Positions 1 to 7,021 of a DNA stretch of 28,329 nt are shown here, in pieces. Numbering within the stretch: the stretch's first letter is position 1; each line of letters opens with the position of its first letter. The notes beneath the pieces were generated by a model, which saw nothing but the letters and a program-made list of their open reading frames with translations, ran no database searches and was not told the DNA's origin. Source of the DNA: a virus; the IMG/VR virus record IMGVR_UViG_3300044971_003045, positions 1-28,329 of that record; one strand, written 5' to 3'. Made by a program: the position numbers and the translations under genes.

Positions 1-540
1 AAGAAAATTATCAAGACCCATTTGCTCAATTAACTTGAGATAACCTTCATATAATACTATACCATCTTCACTTCCTTTTAGTAGTGGTATCATTACATTG
101 GCTGTCATCTCATCACCGATTGATCTAGCTGCAACTATAGTTGCTCTTTCAGCAGCGGACGCTTCTTGAACTGAAGCTAGATTATATTTGATCATAGCAA
201 GCATATCATGCCTACTCCAAACTGGAGGTTGAACTACCAGTGGTTGATAGTCAGCATCAAAGAATTCTAGTCTTGATAGATTAATCATAGCGTGTTCATG
301 CTCTTCTTTTGCATCAGCTTTTATAACTTCAGCAAGTTTTTTATATCCCCATCTATCTAGATGAACAGCTTGAGCAGACAATACTGTGGTTTGCTGCCAG
401 TGTATATTTAGAGACTTTTTAAGTAGTTCAATCACAGTGTCAGTTGAATAATTAGATACTTCTTGTGCTTGTATTGGAGATGTTTCTACTTCTTGCATTG
501 TTAGTCCTTGTTCTTCTAGTAGTTGAGAAATTGTTTTCAT
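1..540 (-). CDS. Ferritin/bacterioferritin-like protein, 3' end outside window
   Basis: Open reading frame of 180 codons starting at ATG 540 and running off the left edge without a stop, so the C-terminus is missing. After about 35 polar residues it aligns by eye with bacterioferritin along most of its four-helix fold: a RWGYKKL stretch (63-69) matching NWGLKRL, an ExxH pair (E80, H83) on helix B, and a final helix ending IEQMGLDNF. Bacterioferritins store iron through a di-iron ferroxidase centre. Here only the helix-B ligands survive; positions matching E18, E94, E127 and H130 read His, Val, Ser and Gly. It may therefore be a structural or DNA-binding ferritin relative rather than an active ferroxidase. 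A GGTGTATT motif lies 26 nt before the start. Fold assignment fairly sure, function unknown. Confidence 0.7.
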   Translation of the reverse strand, partial: MKTISQLLEEQGLTMQEVETSPIQAQEVSNYSTDTVIELLKKSLNIHWQQTTVLSAQAVHLDRWGYKKLAEVIKADAKEEHEHAMINLSRLEFFDADYQPLVVQPPVWSRHDMLAMIKYNLASVQEASAAERATIVAARSIGDEMTANVMIPLLKGSEDGIVLYEGYLKLIEQMGLDNFL

Positions 541-544
541 GATT

Positions 545-1129
545 TTATCCTATTTGAGTAGCATGTAATACACCACTATTAGACTCTAATTGTTTCATAT
601 ATTTATATACTAATTCTAGCTCTCTAAAATTAGCATTACTTTTGATAGTATTAGCTTTAAAACTTATAATTTGTACATTTCCTTTAATATATCCTTTATT
701 ATTATCTATTCTATCTATAGAATAGGAATTATCTTCAGCTTTTCCTTTGTTAAATTGTAGCTCTATTCCGAGTATAGGACATTCTCTAGGTAATATTATG
801 TCATTCAGATCTAAATTAAATTCTAGATTATAGTCTTTAGATCTTTTTTTGGCAGCATTAAGCAAAACTTTTCTTCTGTCTCTGGTATAGACTCTTTGCT
901 TGTCACAGCATTTACAAAAATAAGAATATCCAAAGGCAGAATTTTTATTTTTCCTAAATTCTTCAAATTTTTTAATAATACGACATCTACCACATTTTTT
1001 ACAGTTGGCGGGAACATCTTTATGTAGAACTAATAATCTATTATAGCTAGTTGAGCAAGAAAGCGAGCAGAATCTGACATTTTTTCTTTTGTGAGATATA
1101 TCTTTATTACAGGCTATACATTTTTTCAT
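545..1129 (-). CDS. HNH-type endonuclease with N-terminal zinc fingers
   Basis: 194 aa. The N-terminal half carries three cysteine clusters that look zinc-binding: CIAC with CSLSC (4-25), CKKCGRC (43-49) and CKCC (72-75). The C-terminal half has the pattern CPILGIEL (117-124), then SIDRIDNNKGYIKGN (137-151) and a FKANTIKSNA tail, a layout known from stand-alone phage and bacterial His-Me/HNH nucleases. Such proteins usually act as homing endonucleases that spread their own gene. SD GGAG lies 9 nt before the ATG, and GGTGTATA lies further upstream. The gene is very AT-rich and sits between two late-looking genes, as expected of a mobile insertion. Nuclease class fairly sure; target unknown. 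Confidence 0.72.
   Translation of the reverse strand: MKKCIACNKDISHKRKNVRFCSLSCSTSYNRLLVLHKDVPANCKKCGRCRIIKKFEEFRKNKNSAFGYSYFCKCCDKQRVYTRDRRKVLLNAAKKRSKDYNLEFNLDLNDIILPRECPILGIELQFNKGKAEDNSYSIDRIDNNKGYIKGNVQIISFKANTIKSNANFRELELVYKYMKQLESNSGVLHATQIG
567..574 (-). promoter_or_regulatory. Candidate phage promoter motif GGTGTATT
   Basis: GGTGTATT lies 26 nt before the ATG of the ferritin-like gene, inside the 3' end of the upstream HNH gene. The same octamer family recurs before several other starts in the window, so it may be the -10-like part of a phage promoter. No -35 element is evident. Confidence 0.4.
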
Positions 1130-1151
1130 ATCTTTTTCTCCGTTGTGATTC

Positions 1152-1159
1152 TATACACC
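1152..1159 (-). promoter_or_regulatory. Candidate phage promoter motif GGTGTATA
   Basis: GGTGTATA, 22 nt before the ATG at 1129 of the HNH gene and just upstream of its SD. If it is a -10 element, the transcript would have a very short leader. Confidence 0.45.
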
Positions 1160-1185
1160 ACAATGGAAGAGAATATATAAAAATA

Positions 1186-1752
1186 TTAGTCTTTAACTGG
1201 ACTATTTGATCGCCACTGATAACAACTCCACCATTTTGGTTTCCACTTTGGTCCTGGATTTTTATCACATCCATGTCTAGCCCTAAAGCTTTTACGACGT
1301 TCTGGATCATCTCTCTTTATGGATAAATTGGGATCCCCAAATCTGACTATAACAACCTTACCCTTGTCGTTTTTTGTATAAACAGCAAACTTTTTAGAAC
1401 CTCCGGGAGTTCTAAATGGTTTGTTTAGAGTAACTTTACGTCCTTGATATTCAGCAGCTAATGTATAAAGATCCCATACTTCTTCTGGTTCGTTAAAATC
1501 TATATAATCTTCATCATTTGGGATAATGAGATTAGATGGGGTAACCTCTTCACCATCTTCATCCAACTCTTCGTCATAATTATACTCCAGAATTTGTCTA
1601 ACCTGTTCTACTAATGAAGATTTAGTTTGACCTAAACAAACAGCTATTCTCTGCTTATTGTCAGGATAGTCTTTTTTCATAACTTCGTCGCCCATGCAAC
1701 GAGCTACAAACTTTTGTTGATCTTCGTCTTTATCTGGTTTTGGTATAGGCAT
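1186..1752 (-). CDS. Conserved phage protein with SFRARHxCD-type C-terminal domain
   Basis: 188 aa, function not known. The first 45 residues (MPIPKP, then FVARCMGDEVMKKDYPDNKQRIAVC) match a motif found at the N-terminus of capsid-associated or protease-like proteins of many environmental tailed phages. A Glu/Asp-rich linker (about 57-90) leads to a second conserved block: KVTLNKPFRTPGGSKKFAVY, then VRFGDPNLSIKRDDP and KSFRARHGCDKNPGPKWKPKWWSCYQW. The block is rich in Trp, Cys and basic residues and could bind nucleic acid or metal. SD AGGAG precedes the ATG, with GGTGTATA 19 nt upstream. The motifs suggest a virion-associated role, but this is inference. Confidence 0.65.
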   Translation of the reverse strand: MPIPKPDKDEDQQKFVARCMGDEVMKKDYPDNKQRIAVCLGQTKSSLVEQVRQILEYNYDEELDEDGEEVTPSNLIIPNDEDYIDFNEPEEVWDLYTLAAEYQGRKVTLNKPFRTPGGSKKFAVYTKNDKGKVVIVRFGDPNLSIKRDDPERRKSFRARHGCDKNPGPKWKPKWWSCYQWRSNSPVKD

Positions 1753-1762
1753 AGTATTTCTC

Positions 1763-2827
1763 CTATTCTTGTATACACCTAACTAATGTATTGGCCGAAT
1801 TTTCCCAACTATATTGTTCGGCCGTTGCTAATCCTGCTGGATTTTCTTTTGTTCTATTTTGATACATTTGTCTCATATACCATATAATAAAATCTTTTTC
1901 GTTATCTCCAATTTTAGCCCAATTTCCTGTGCCATGAAACCATCTATTATCAATAGCAGACTCTGAATCAGATATTTCTATTAAAGAGCAATTATCTTTA
2001 TTGCAATATTCTGTGTGTGCGGAATAATTCGTAGCTATTATCGGTTTGTTCATAGACATAGTCTCTAGTAGTTCAAGATTCCAACCCTCCGCTTTAGATA
2101 TGTAAATACCGCAATCACAATAACTCATTATATGAGCTAAATCATTTTGAGTAGGTAATCTAGGAAAAACTCTTATTTTAGATTTTAATTTAGAATTTTG
2201 CACCAAATTTAGCCATTGTTTTTCTTCTTCTTGTTTAAGAAATATATTGTGTGTAACTAACCATAACTCAACCTCATCATTCTGTTCAAAAGCTTTATTA
2301 AAGCATTCTATTAAAACATCATGAGATTTTCTAATTTCCCATTTTCCAGCTGTCATAAATATATAATTATTTATTTTTCCTTTGTCTTCTGGAGTTCTAG
2401 GATAGAATATTGATCTATCTACCCCTAAAGGCACCACCTTAACGGGCTTATTAATATTATTTTTTTCTACGATAGATTTTGCCCAATTACTACTAACTAT
2501 AATAGTATCTGGAAAATTTAAATGATGTTTTTCTAGTTCATTAAAAGTGTCAATTTCAAAAAATGGATAAGCAAAGTATTTTCCCCTACCAGGCTTATTT
2601 AGCAGATCAAACTGGTGCCAAATTTTAACCGCTGGAGCGTCGTATGCTACTGATGCTTGTTTCATTGTGGCGTTATTTATTACTTCTGCATCTTCTCTAT
2701 TTTCAGGCGTAGCATTTCCAATAATAGATAAGCACACATTATTATTTTTAGCTAGTGCTTTTAGTATATGTAAAGAAGCGTGTCCATAACCTGTGCCTCC
2801 CATTGGGGCTTGTAGATGTATATTCAT
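1763..2827 (-). CDS. GT4-family glycosyltransferase (GT-B fold)
   Basis: 354 aa. Retaining GT-B enzymes of this type move a sugar from a nucleotide donor to a glycan, lipid or protein. Visible family features: an N-terminal glycine loop (MGGTGYGHASL, 9-19); the inter-domain segment VSSNWAKSIVEKNN followed by VKVVPLGVD (129-137); GKWEIRKSHDVLIECF (161-176); and the donor-binding E-x7-E motif EGWNLELLE (247-255), followed by MNKPIIATNYSAH. No signal peptide or membrane anchor is seen, so it is probably cytosolic. Phage enzymes of this class may decorate virion proteins, DNA or host surface sugars; the acceptor cannot be told. SD GGAAT precedes the ATG, and the stop-to-start gap to GMP reductase upstream is 4 nt. 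Confidence 0.85.
   Translation of the reverse strand: MNIHLQAPMGGTGYGHASLHILKALAKNNNVCLSIIGNATPENREDAEVINNATMKQASVAYDAPAVKIWHQFDLLNKPGRGKYFAYPFFEIDTFNELEKHHLNFPDTIIVSSNWAKSIVEKNNINKPVKVVPLGVDRSIFYPRTPEDKGKINNYIFMTAGKWEIRKSHDVLIECFNKAFEQNDEVELWLVTHNIFLKQEEEKQWLNLVQNSKLKSKIRVFPRLPTQNDLAHIMSYCDCGIYISKAEGWNLELLETMSMNKPIIATNYSAHTEYCNKDNCSLIEISDSESAIDNRWFHGTGNWAKIGDNEKDFIIWYMRQMYQNRTKENPAGLATAEQYSWENSANTLVRCIQE
1772..1779 (-). promoter_or_regulatory. Candidate phage promoter motif GGTGTATA
   Basis: GGTGTATA, 19 nt before the ATG at 1752, inside the last codons of the glycosyltransferase gene. Closest of the motif copies to its start codon. Confidence 0.45.
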
Positions 2828-2831
2828 ATAT

Positions 2832-3932
2832 TTATATTCCTAGTATTGGATTGTGATTATTGTGTATTTTATTAACTCTACAAAATTGTCCACATTTGGA
2901 CATATATTTTATATTATTGGCTCCTATATAACAACAACAAGATCTTATTCCTCCAAGAAGTTCTTGTGTTACTTGATCAAGAGTTCCTTTATATGGAACC
3001 GTTATTTTAGTACCTTCGCTGGCTCTATAATTTTTCTTACCGTCCTCGAATAGGTCTTGAGAATGATGAGTACTCATGCCATAGTAGGTGAATCGACCTT
3101 TAGATTTTTTCTCAGACCCTAATATTTTAGAATAATCTCCTCCAAATTCCCACTCTCCTTCGCACGGTTCACTACCAGAAAAGTACCCGCCTAACATTAA
3201 AAAGTCTGCCCCTGCGCATAGTGCTTTACATACATCTCCAACAGTTTTATGTCCACCATCTGAGCATATTAGTCCTAGTTTTTTAGGTCCGTTTTGGAGT
3301 CCATGAGCGACGTAAGAATTTTCTAAACAAGTTGACAATTGAGGAATTCCACATCCTGTTTGAAAGCGAGTGGTACACGCACTACCTCCTCCCACTCCAA
3401 CCTTTACAATATCAACTCCACCATATATAATTAATTCTTGTGTTGAAGAAGTATTGGTAACATTACCAGCCAGTATAATAGATTCTGGAAACTCGTCCCT
3501 TACTTTTTTGCAATATTTAACAAAAACATCCATATGACCATTGGGTACATCAATGCATATGTTAGGTTGTTTATTAAGTTTATTTTTAAGTTCAAGTAAA
3601 TGATTTAGGTCGCTTTTTTTATAGCCTATAGACACAAAAGTATAATCTATATTTTCTGGGTGTTCTGTAAAATAATTATATAAATCATCCACAGAATGAT
3701 ACTTATGTAAGCACGCTATCATTTTGTGTTTAGCTAGAGCCTTTGCCATATCAAAACTACAAAAACTCATATTTGCACACATTACTGGAACACCTGTCCA
3801 TTTGCGTGAAGAATGATAAAAACTAAACGTTCTCTCAAGTTGTATTTCTGATCTACTAGTAAGAGTAGATCGCTGAGGAACTATTAGTACATCATCAAAA
3901 TCAAGCTTGGTTTCATTGAGAATTTTTTGCAT
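2832..3932 (-). CDS. guaC: GMP reductase
   Basis: 366 aa (E. coli GuaC is about 346). It belongs to the IMP dehydrogenase/GMP reductase (beta/alpha)8 family and should catalyse NADPH-dependent deamination of GMP to IMP plus ammonia. The N-terminus (LDFDDVLIVPQRSTLTSRSEI), the catalytic loop GGGSACTTRFQTGCG with Cys186 in the GuaC position, the phosphate-binding SDGGHKTVGDVCKALCAGADFLMLGG, and the flap YGMS...YRASEG all match GuaC rather than IMPDH; no CBS domains are present. There is a Cys-rich C-terminal tail. The start overlaps the stop of the first SET gene by 20 nt. With the deoxyribosyltransferase-like and macro-domain genes nearby, it suggests purine-pool remodelling. Assignment is strong. 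Confidence 0.93.
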   Translation of the reverse strand: MQKILNETKLDFDDVLIVPQRSTLTSRSEIQLERTFSFYHSSRKWTGVPVMCANMSFCSFDMAKALAKHKMIACLHKYHSVDDLYNYFTEHPENIDYTFVSIGYKKSDLNHLLELKNKLNKQPNICIDVPNGHMDVFVKYCKKVRDEFPESIILAGNVTNTSSTQELIIYGGVDIVKVGVGGGSACTTRFQTGCGIPQLSTCLENSYVAHGLQNGPKKLGLICSDGGHKTVGDVCKALCAGADFLMLGGYFSGSEPCEGEWEFGGDYSKILGSEKKSKGRFTYYGMSTHHSQDLFEDGKKNYRASEGTKITVPYKGTLDQVTQELLGGIRSCCCYIGANNIKYMSKCGQFCRVNKIHNNHNPILGI

Positions 3933-4380
3933 TATTCAGCTCTATTTTTTCTTTATCTTTAAAATAATTGGGCCCATAATTTACATATATTTCTTCTCCT
4001 GCTAATATGTCTTTATTGGCTATTACATCAGCATAACTGTGTTCCCAATTAAATTTCCATACAGCATTAGGTTCATCTTGATGATTATAAATCATGCCAT
4101 ATCCTAATGCCATATGTAATACAAATCCATGTCTTTTACATTCTTGGCATGGGCATAATGGCTGTGTATATAAATATCTGTATATTTGAGGGTCTGTATG
4201 ATATCTTGACCTAAAAGCCAAAGGGACCAATGGACATCTTTCAATTAGTTCGTCTGTTTTAATATTCTTTGTTGAAAAAATACCCAATCCTTGAATAAGA
4301 GATTTTTTAATAGTAACCTTAGAAGGATATACATAATCTATATCTGGAATTATTTTAGGATTATTATCATTATTGTCCAT
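3913..4380 (-). CDS. SET-domain protein (copy 1, with Cys cluster)
   Basis: 155 aa. SET domains are S-adenosylmethionine-dependent protein lysine methyltransferases. Core motifs are present: GLGIFSTKNI (31-40), the pseudoknot motif YNHQDEPNA (98-106) and GEEIYVNYG (128-136) with its Tyr near the active site. A CPCQEC cluster (76-81) inside the domain may bind zinc. There is no separate substrate-binding domain, and the protein is only slightly longer than a minimal SET core, as in viral SET enzymes. It overlaps the next copy by 11 nt and GMP reductase by 20 nt, so the three genes are one translational unit. Substrate unknown: a host chromosome or ribosomal protein, or a virion protein, is possible. 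Confidence 0.82.
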   Translation of the reverse strand: MDNNDNNPKIIPDIDYVYPSKVTIKKSLIQGLGIFSTKNIKTDELIERCPLVPLAFRSRYHTDPQIYRYLYTQPLCPCQECKRHGFVLHMALGYGMIYNHQDEPNAVWKFNWEHSYADVIANKDILAGEEIYVNYGPNYFKDKEKIELNNAKNSQ

Positions 4381-4822
4381 TGTATTTTACCTGTTCTATG
4401 CCAGTATAGGCATCTTTACTATTAAAGTAGCAATTACCATAGTTAATAAAAATTTCCATATCTTTTGGTATATCTTTTATTGCAACAATGTCCCCTAGTA
4501 ATTGAGGATAATTGAACTTCCACAAAGCATTGGGTTCGTCCTGATGATTATAAAGCATACCATACCCAGCAGCAACATACATTATAAATCCATGTTTTTG
4601 TGCTTCTTCATCATTTTGATACCTAGCGTACATGTATCCAAATATTGTCGGGTCTAATTGATACTTAGAACGATATTCCATTTGTATTAATGGACATCTT
4701 TCTATAACCTCTCCTTTTTTAATATTGGTAGTAGCAAAAACTCCTCGACCTTGTATTGTGGAATCACCAACAATAATTTTGGTGGGAGCAATATATGCCG
4801 GTTGTTGTAAATTAATATTCAT
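4370..4822 (-). CDS. SET-domain protein (copy 2)
   Basis: 150 aa, a paralogue of the neighbouring SET gene, with roughly half of the core residues identical by eye. It keeps GRGVFATTNI (25-34), YNHQDEPNA (91-99) and MEIFINYG (122-129), but the Cys cluster of copy 1 is replaced by an acidic NDEEAQ stretch. Both copies share the ERCPL and HGF...GYGM segments. SD AAGGA lies 6 nt before the ATG, and the ATG overlaps the upstream stop as ATGA. Two adjacent, diverged copies point to tandem duplication followed by a change of partner or substrate. Methyltransferase activity is inferred from the motifs only. Confidence 0.82.
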   Translation of the reverse strand: MNINLQQPAYIAPTKIIVGDSTIQGRGVFATTNIKKGEVIERCPLIQMEYRSKYQLDPTIFGYMYARYQNDEEAQKHGFIMYVAAGYGMLYNHQDEPNALWKFNYPQLLGDIVAIKDIPKDMEIFINYGNCYFNSKDAYTGIEQVKYNGQ

Positions 4823-5019
4823 ATAGTTTCCTTTAAAAAATCATCAGTATCGTAGCAGGTAAGGTTGGTTGACCATCCCGTTTCGCTAACGCAAATTTTT
4901 GCTACAGTTAAAAATCCTTTACCTTTATATTTTTGAATGACGCACAATATTGCTGCTCTGTGAGATTTTCTATCTATAATTTCTTTGATTTGACCTGAGA
5001 TAACATAGTATTTTGGCAT
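4819..5019 (-). CDS. Small conserved-type phage protein
   Basis: 66 aa, not assigned. It starts MPKYYVISGQIKEIIDRKSHRAA, alternating strand-like segments with one helix, a layout I associate with short phage proteins of the form [M-x-YxVxSGxIxxxIxAxxxxxAA]. It has three Cys and no membrane segment. The ATG follows the upstream stop by 2 nt (TAATAATG), and the stop overlaps the start of SET copy 2 (ATGA), so it is translated within the same block. No function can be given. Confidence 0.6.
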   Translation of the reverse strand: MPKYYVISGQIKEIIDRKSHRAAILCVIQKYKGKGFLTVAKICVSETGWSTNLTCYDTDDFLKETI

Positions 5020-5021
5020 TA

Positions 5022-5552
5022 TTAAATATCAAAAAAGCGCCATCTATTATAGTGTTCTATATTTTCATCACTATTGATATGACTTATGTAATTCTTTAAT
5101 TCTTCCCAGTCTGAAAAAAACCATTCATGAGGCAATGTTCCAAACAACCAATCTGGAACGTGTGTTTTACCTTGTTCTATATGAATCAATATGGGTTTTT
5201 TAGAACGATTACATAAGAATAATTCTTCCCATGTTCCGCAGGCATAGTGGTCGAGATCTAGATTGACTACCAAAAAATCACTTATATCTACTAATCTCAA
5301 GTCAACTGATCTTATAGTTTTCATCATTGATGAAAGCTCATCGTATCTTTTTTGATTTTTGAGTTTAGTTTTTATAATATGAGAATCATTATCTTCCATG
5401 CCGGTCGTAGTAGGTTTTGTTATAGGATTAAATACTACAACACCCATACTTTCAAGAAAGGGAGTTATATTATCTCTCCATGTTGCTCCTCTATCCGCAA
5501 CTCTGTCCATAGCACCGGCCAAATAAACTCTTTGATTTTTTAATCTATTCAT
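5022..5552 (-). CDS. Nucleoside 2-deoxyribosyltransferase-like protein
   Basis: 176 aa from the ATG at 5552; a GTG at 5579 in the same frame is possible but has no SD and would overlap the small upstream ORF. The N-terminus RVYLAGAMDRVADRGATWR and following FLESMGVVVFNP match the Rossmann-like start of nucleoside 2-deoxyribosyltransferases and their relatives. The second hallmark, a DFLVVNLDLD stretch followed by CGTWEELF, supplies the catalytic-type Asp and Glu. True family members swap bases between deoxynucleosides or hydrolyse the N-glycosidic bond. The C-terminal 60 residues are Trp-rich and unassigned. Start choice rests on coupling: the 39-aa ORF stops 2 nt before this ATG. Confidence 0.75.
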   Translation of the reverse strand: MNRLKNQRVYLAGAMDRVADRGATWRDNITPFLESMGVVVFNPITKPTTTGMEDNDSHIIKTKLKNQKRYDELSSMMKTIRSVDLRLVDISDFLVVNLDLDHYACGTWEELFLCNRSKKPILIHIEQGKTHVPDWLFGTLPHEWFFSDWEELKNYISHINSDENIEHYNRWRFFDI

Positions 5553-5554
5553 AT

Positions 5555-5674
5555 TCAGTTCGGAAATAGAAAGTCCCACAAATTTTTAGAATGTTGGATA
5601 TTGTTACTATTTTGTACTTTTAATAGTCCGTCAATAAATCCCATAATACAGAAAATTACCAATAAAATATACAT
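5555..5674 (-). CDS. Small membrane peptide, 39 aa
   Basis: Not recognised. ATG 5674 is preceded by a strong SD (GGAGGAG, 6 nt spacing), which makes this a credible gene despite its size. The first 18 residues are hydrophobic (MYILLVIFCIMGFIDG), giving one membrane segment; the rest is polar and ends in a WDFLF motif. Its stop lies 2 nt before the ATG of the deoxyribosyltransferase-like gene, so the two are probably translationally coupled. Confidence 0.6.
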   Translation of the reverse strand: MYILLVIFCIMGFIDGLLKVQNSNNIQHSKNLWDFLFPN

Positions 5675-5689
5675 AAGAACTCCTCCAAA

Positions 5690-6235
5690 TTATAGAGTAT
5701 ATACAAAAACATCCATATCATACCAAATATCTGTAATTAGTTCACTAATAAAATTCCAGTTTCCTCCTGCTAGTCCGCTACCAAACTTAGGAGCATGTAT
5801 TTCTACTCTGTTAATATCAGAGGCTGATTGAAGATGCTTAGTATAAGATCTGACCTGATTCATACAGTAAACCAAAGCGGCATAGTTAAGAGGTCTTTTA
5901 TTTTTATCGCTAATTAATTTATTTTGAGCAATCATATTAGCGAATATGATGCTATGGCCATACTTTTTATCTGATCTAACATTAATGAACTGTACATGGC
6001 CTAACTTTGCTTGAGAACCTAACATATGAAAGTTAGCTTTAACTTCTGGATATAGTTGTGCTACTTGAGCAGCAAATCCAGCACCAAAAGCATTGACATT
6101 ATTACAAACATGAGGAACTATAACACTAGCTCCGTTTTGTTCTGATGTAATCCTATTCGATACTATATCAAATAGGTTTGCATTTTTTACAAAAGAAAAT
6201 GTTTCTTTAAATTTAGGATATGTTTTTTGTGCCAT
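5690..6235 (-). CDS. Macro-domain protein (ADP-ribose-binding type)
   Basis: 181 aa from ATG 6235, chosen because AGGAAG lies 6 nt upstream; a TTG 15 nt earlier is in frame but has no SD. Macro domains bind ADP-ribose, and some hydrolyse ADP-ribose-1''-phosphate or remove ADP-ribose from proteins. Seen here: VIVPHVCNNVNAFGAGFA (38-55), the Asn and glycine loop of the binding site; a KLGHVQF strand; IIFANMIAQ; and near the C-terminus APKFGSGLAGGNW, the phosphate loop. Length and motif order fit a single-domain phage macro protein. In phage it could undo host ADP-ribosylation defences or recycle tRNA-splicing-type metabolites; that is inference. Confidence 0.83.
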   Translation of the reverse strand: MAQKTYPKFKETFSFVKNANLFDIVSNRITSEQNGASVIVPHVCNNVNAFGAGFAAQVAQLYPEVKANFHMLGSQAKLGHVQFINVRSDKKYGHSIIFANMIAQNKLISDKNKRPLNYAALVYCMNQVRSYTKHLQSASDINRVEIHAPKFGSGLAGGNWNFISELITDIWYDMDVFVYTL

Positions 6236-6494
6236 GATTCTTCCTGTCAATTTTATTCCATTTGTTTTGAGGACAGTGCTGATCGGCCCACGCTAGTTTG
6301 TTTAAGAAAACCTTTTTAGTATTAACATTGCAGCCACATACCAGACACTGACTCTTTTTATTATCGAAGAACTCGCAGCTTTGGCAAATCTCGAAACGCT
6401 TTAAAATTTCTTGTTTAGTACTCTTTGGGAAACCCGCCCAAACATGAAATAGTAAAGACTTAAAAAAGATCGGTAGTTTTTTCAGAATACTCAT
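6213..6494 (-). CDS. Small Cys-rich zinc-ribbon-like protein
   Basis: 93 aa. Not assigned to a function. The centre has two Cys pairs, CQSC (37-40) and CLVCGC (50-55), and a further Cys in WADQHCPQNKW (69-79), an arrangement seen in short phage proteins thought to bind one zinc. The N-terminus (MSILKKLPIFFKSLLFHVWAGFP) is hydrophobic-basic and could sit on a membrane. SD AAGGA precedes the ATG; its 5' end overlaps the upstream gene by 35 nt and its 3' end overlaps the macro gene start. Confidence 0.6.
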   Translation of the reverse strand: MSILKKLPIFFKSLLFHVWAGFPKSTKQEILKRFEICQSCEFFDNKKSQCLVCGCNVNTKKVFLNKLAWADQHCPQNKWNKIDRKNHGTKNIS

Positions 6495-6723
6495 TTTTAA
6501 TTTCCTTCAGGGCTATAATATTCCCCTCTTTATCTCTAAAATATAGATCTAGACTTTCAACAATTTTATCGTCTTCGACCCATTGTAAAAATCCATTACT
6601 AATATTAACCGACAATCTTTTATATTTGTCTTCTTTAGATAGTCTAAAATCACTAGTTAATATAAATCTCTCATTATTAACTAAGAATAGGTCGCCGGGT
6701 TTTAATTCATCAATGTATTTCAT
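6460..6723 (-). CDS. Hypothetical beta-rich protein
   Basis: 87 aa, not recognised. It opens with ELKPGDLFLVNNERFILTSD, a pattern of short strands with a KPGD turn, and continues as alternating strands around NGFLQWVEDDKIVESLDLYFRDKEGNII, suggesting a small beta barrel. No Cys, membrane segment or catalytic motif. Its start overlaps the preceding gene by 14 nt and its stop overlaps the Cys-rich gene by 35 nt. Confidence 0.55.
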   Translation of the reverse strand: MKYIDELKPGDLFLVNNERFILTSDFRLSKEDKYKRLSVNISNGFLQWVEDDKIVESLDLYFRDKEGNIIALKEIKNEYSEKTTDLF

Positions 6724-6898
6724 CTTCCCAGTCTTCCCACAATTCTTCCTGTCTTATTTCTTCCTTGTGTTTTTTAAACTGTTTTTTTAGTTTATTAGTA
6801 TCTCTATAATCTATATCATTAGATCTGCGATTTAGATTCTTTTTTTGTATATTTTGTCTACGATTATTTTTACGATTTTCGAAATCAGATTCTGTCAT
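6710..6898 (-). CDS. Small highly charged protein
   Basis: 62 aa, not recognised. The first 45 residues are strongly basic and Asn-rich (RKNNRRQNIQKKNLNRRSND); the last 15 are acidic and Trp-containing (QEELWEDWEDE). It is probably disordered or a nucleic-acid-binding peptide. It is first in its block, following a 123-nt gap that holds a TTGACA-type promoter; an AAGG lies 12 nt before the ATG. Confidence 0.5.
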   Translation of the reverse strand: MTESDFENRKNNRRQNIQKKNLNRRSNDIDYRDTNKLKKQFKKHKEEIRQEELWEDWEDEIH

Positions 6899-6922
6899 TT
6901 GACTATTACCCTTAACATAACA

Positions 6923-6951
6923 TATAGTATTCTGGAAAATAACAATGTCAA
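6923..6951 (-). promoter_or_regulatory. Sigma70-like promoter for the 6898-to-left operon
   Basis: TTGACA (6946-6951) with ACTATA at 17-nt spacing, or TATATG at 19 nt, lies 25 nt before the charged-protein gene. The -35 is half of an inverted repeat, GTCAAGC/GCTTGAC, separated by 21 nt. It would drive the genes leftward from 6898, probably through the macro domain and beyond. Confidence 0.5.
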
Positions 6952-7021
6952 GCTCCAGAATAATAAAAAATTAGGCTTGACGGAAACATGGTATCTCATT
7001 ATGAATTATGCAGTTGAGCGG

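Noticed and set aside
5553-5579. GTG start 27 nt earlier for the deoxyribosyltransferase-like gene
   Set aside because: No SD, and it overlaps the well-started 39-aa ORF whose stop is placed for coupling to the ATG.
6974-7010. Plus-strand TTGACG with TATGAA at 17 nt
   Set aside because: It would transcribe antisense into the protease genes with no plus-strand gene following; the -35 is part of an inverted repeat with the opposite promoter.
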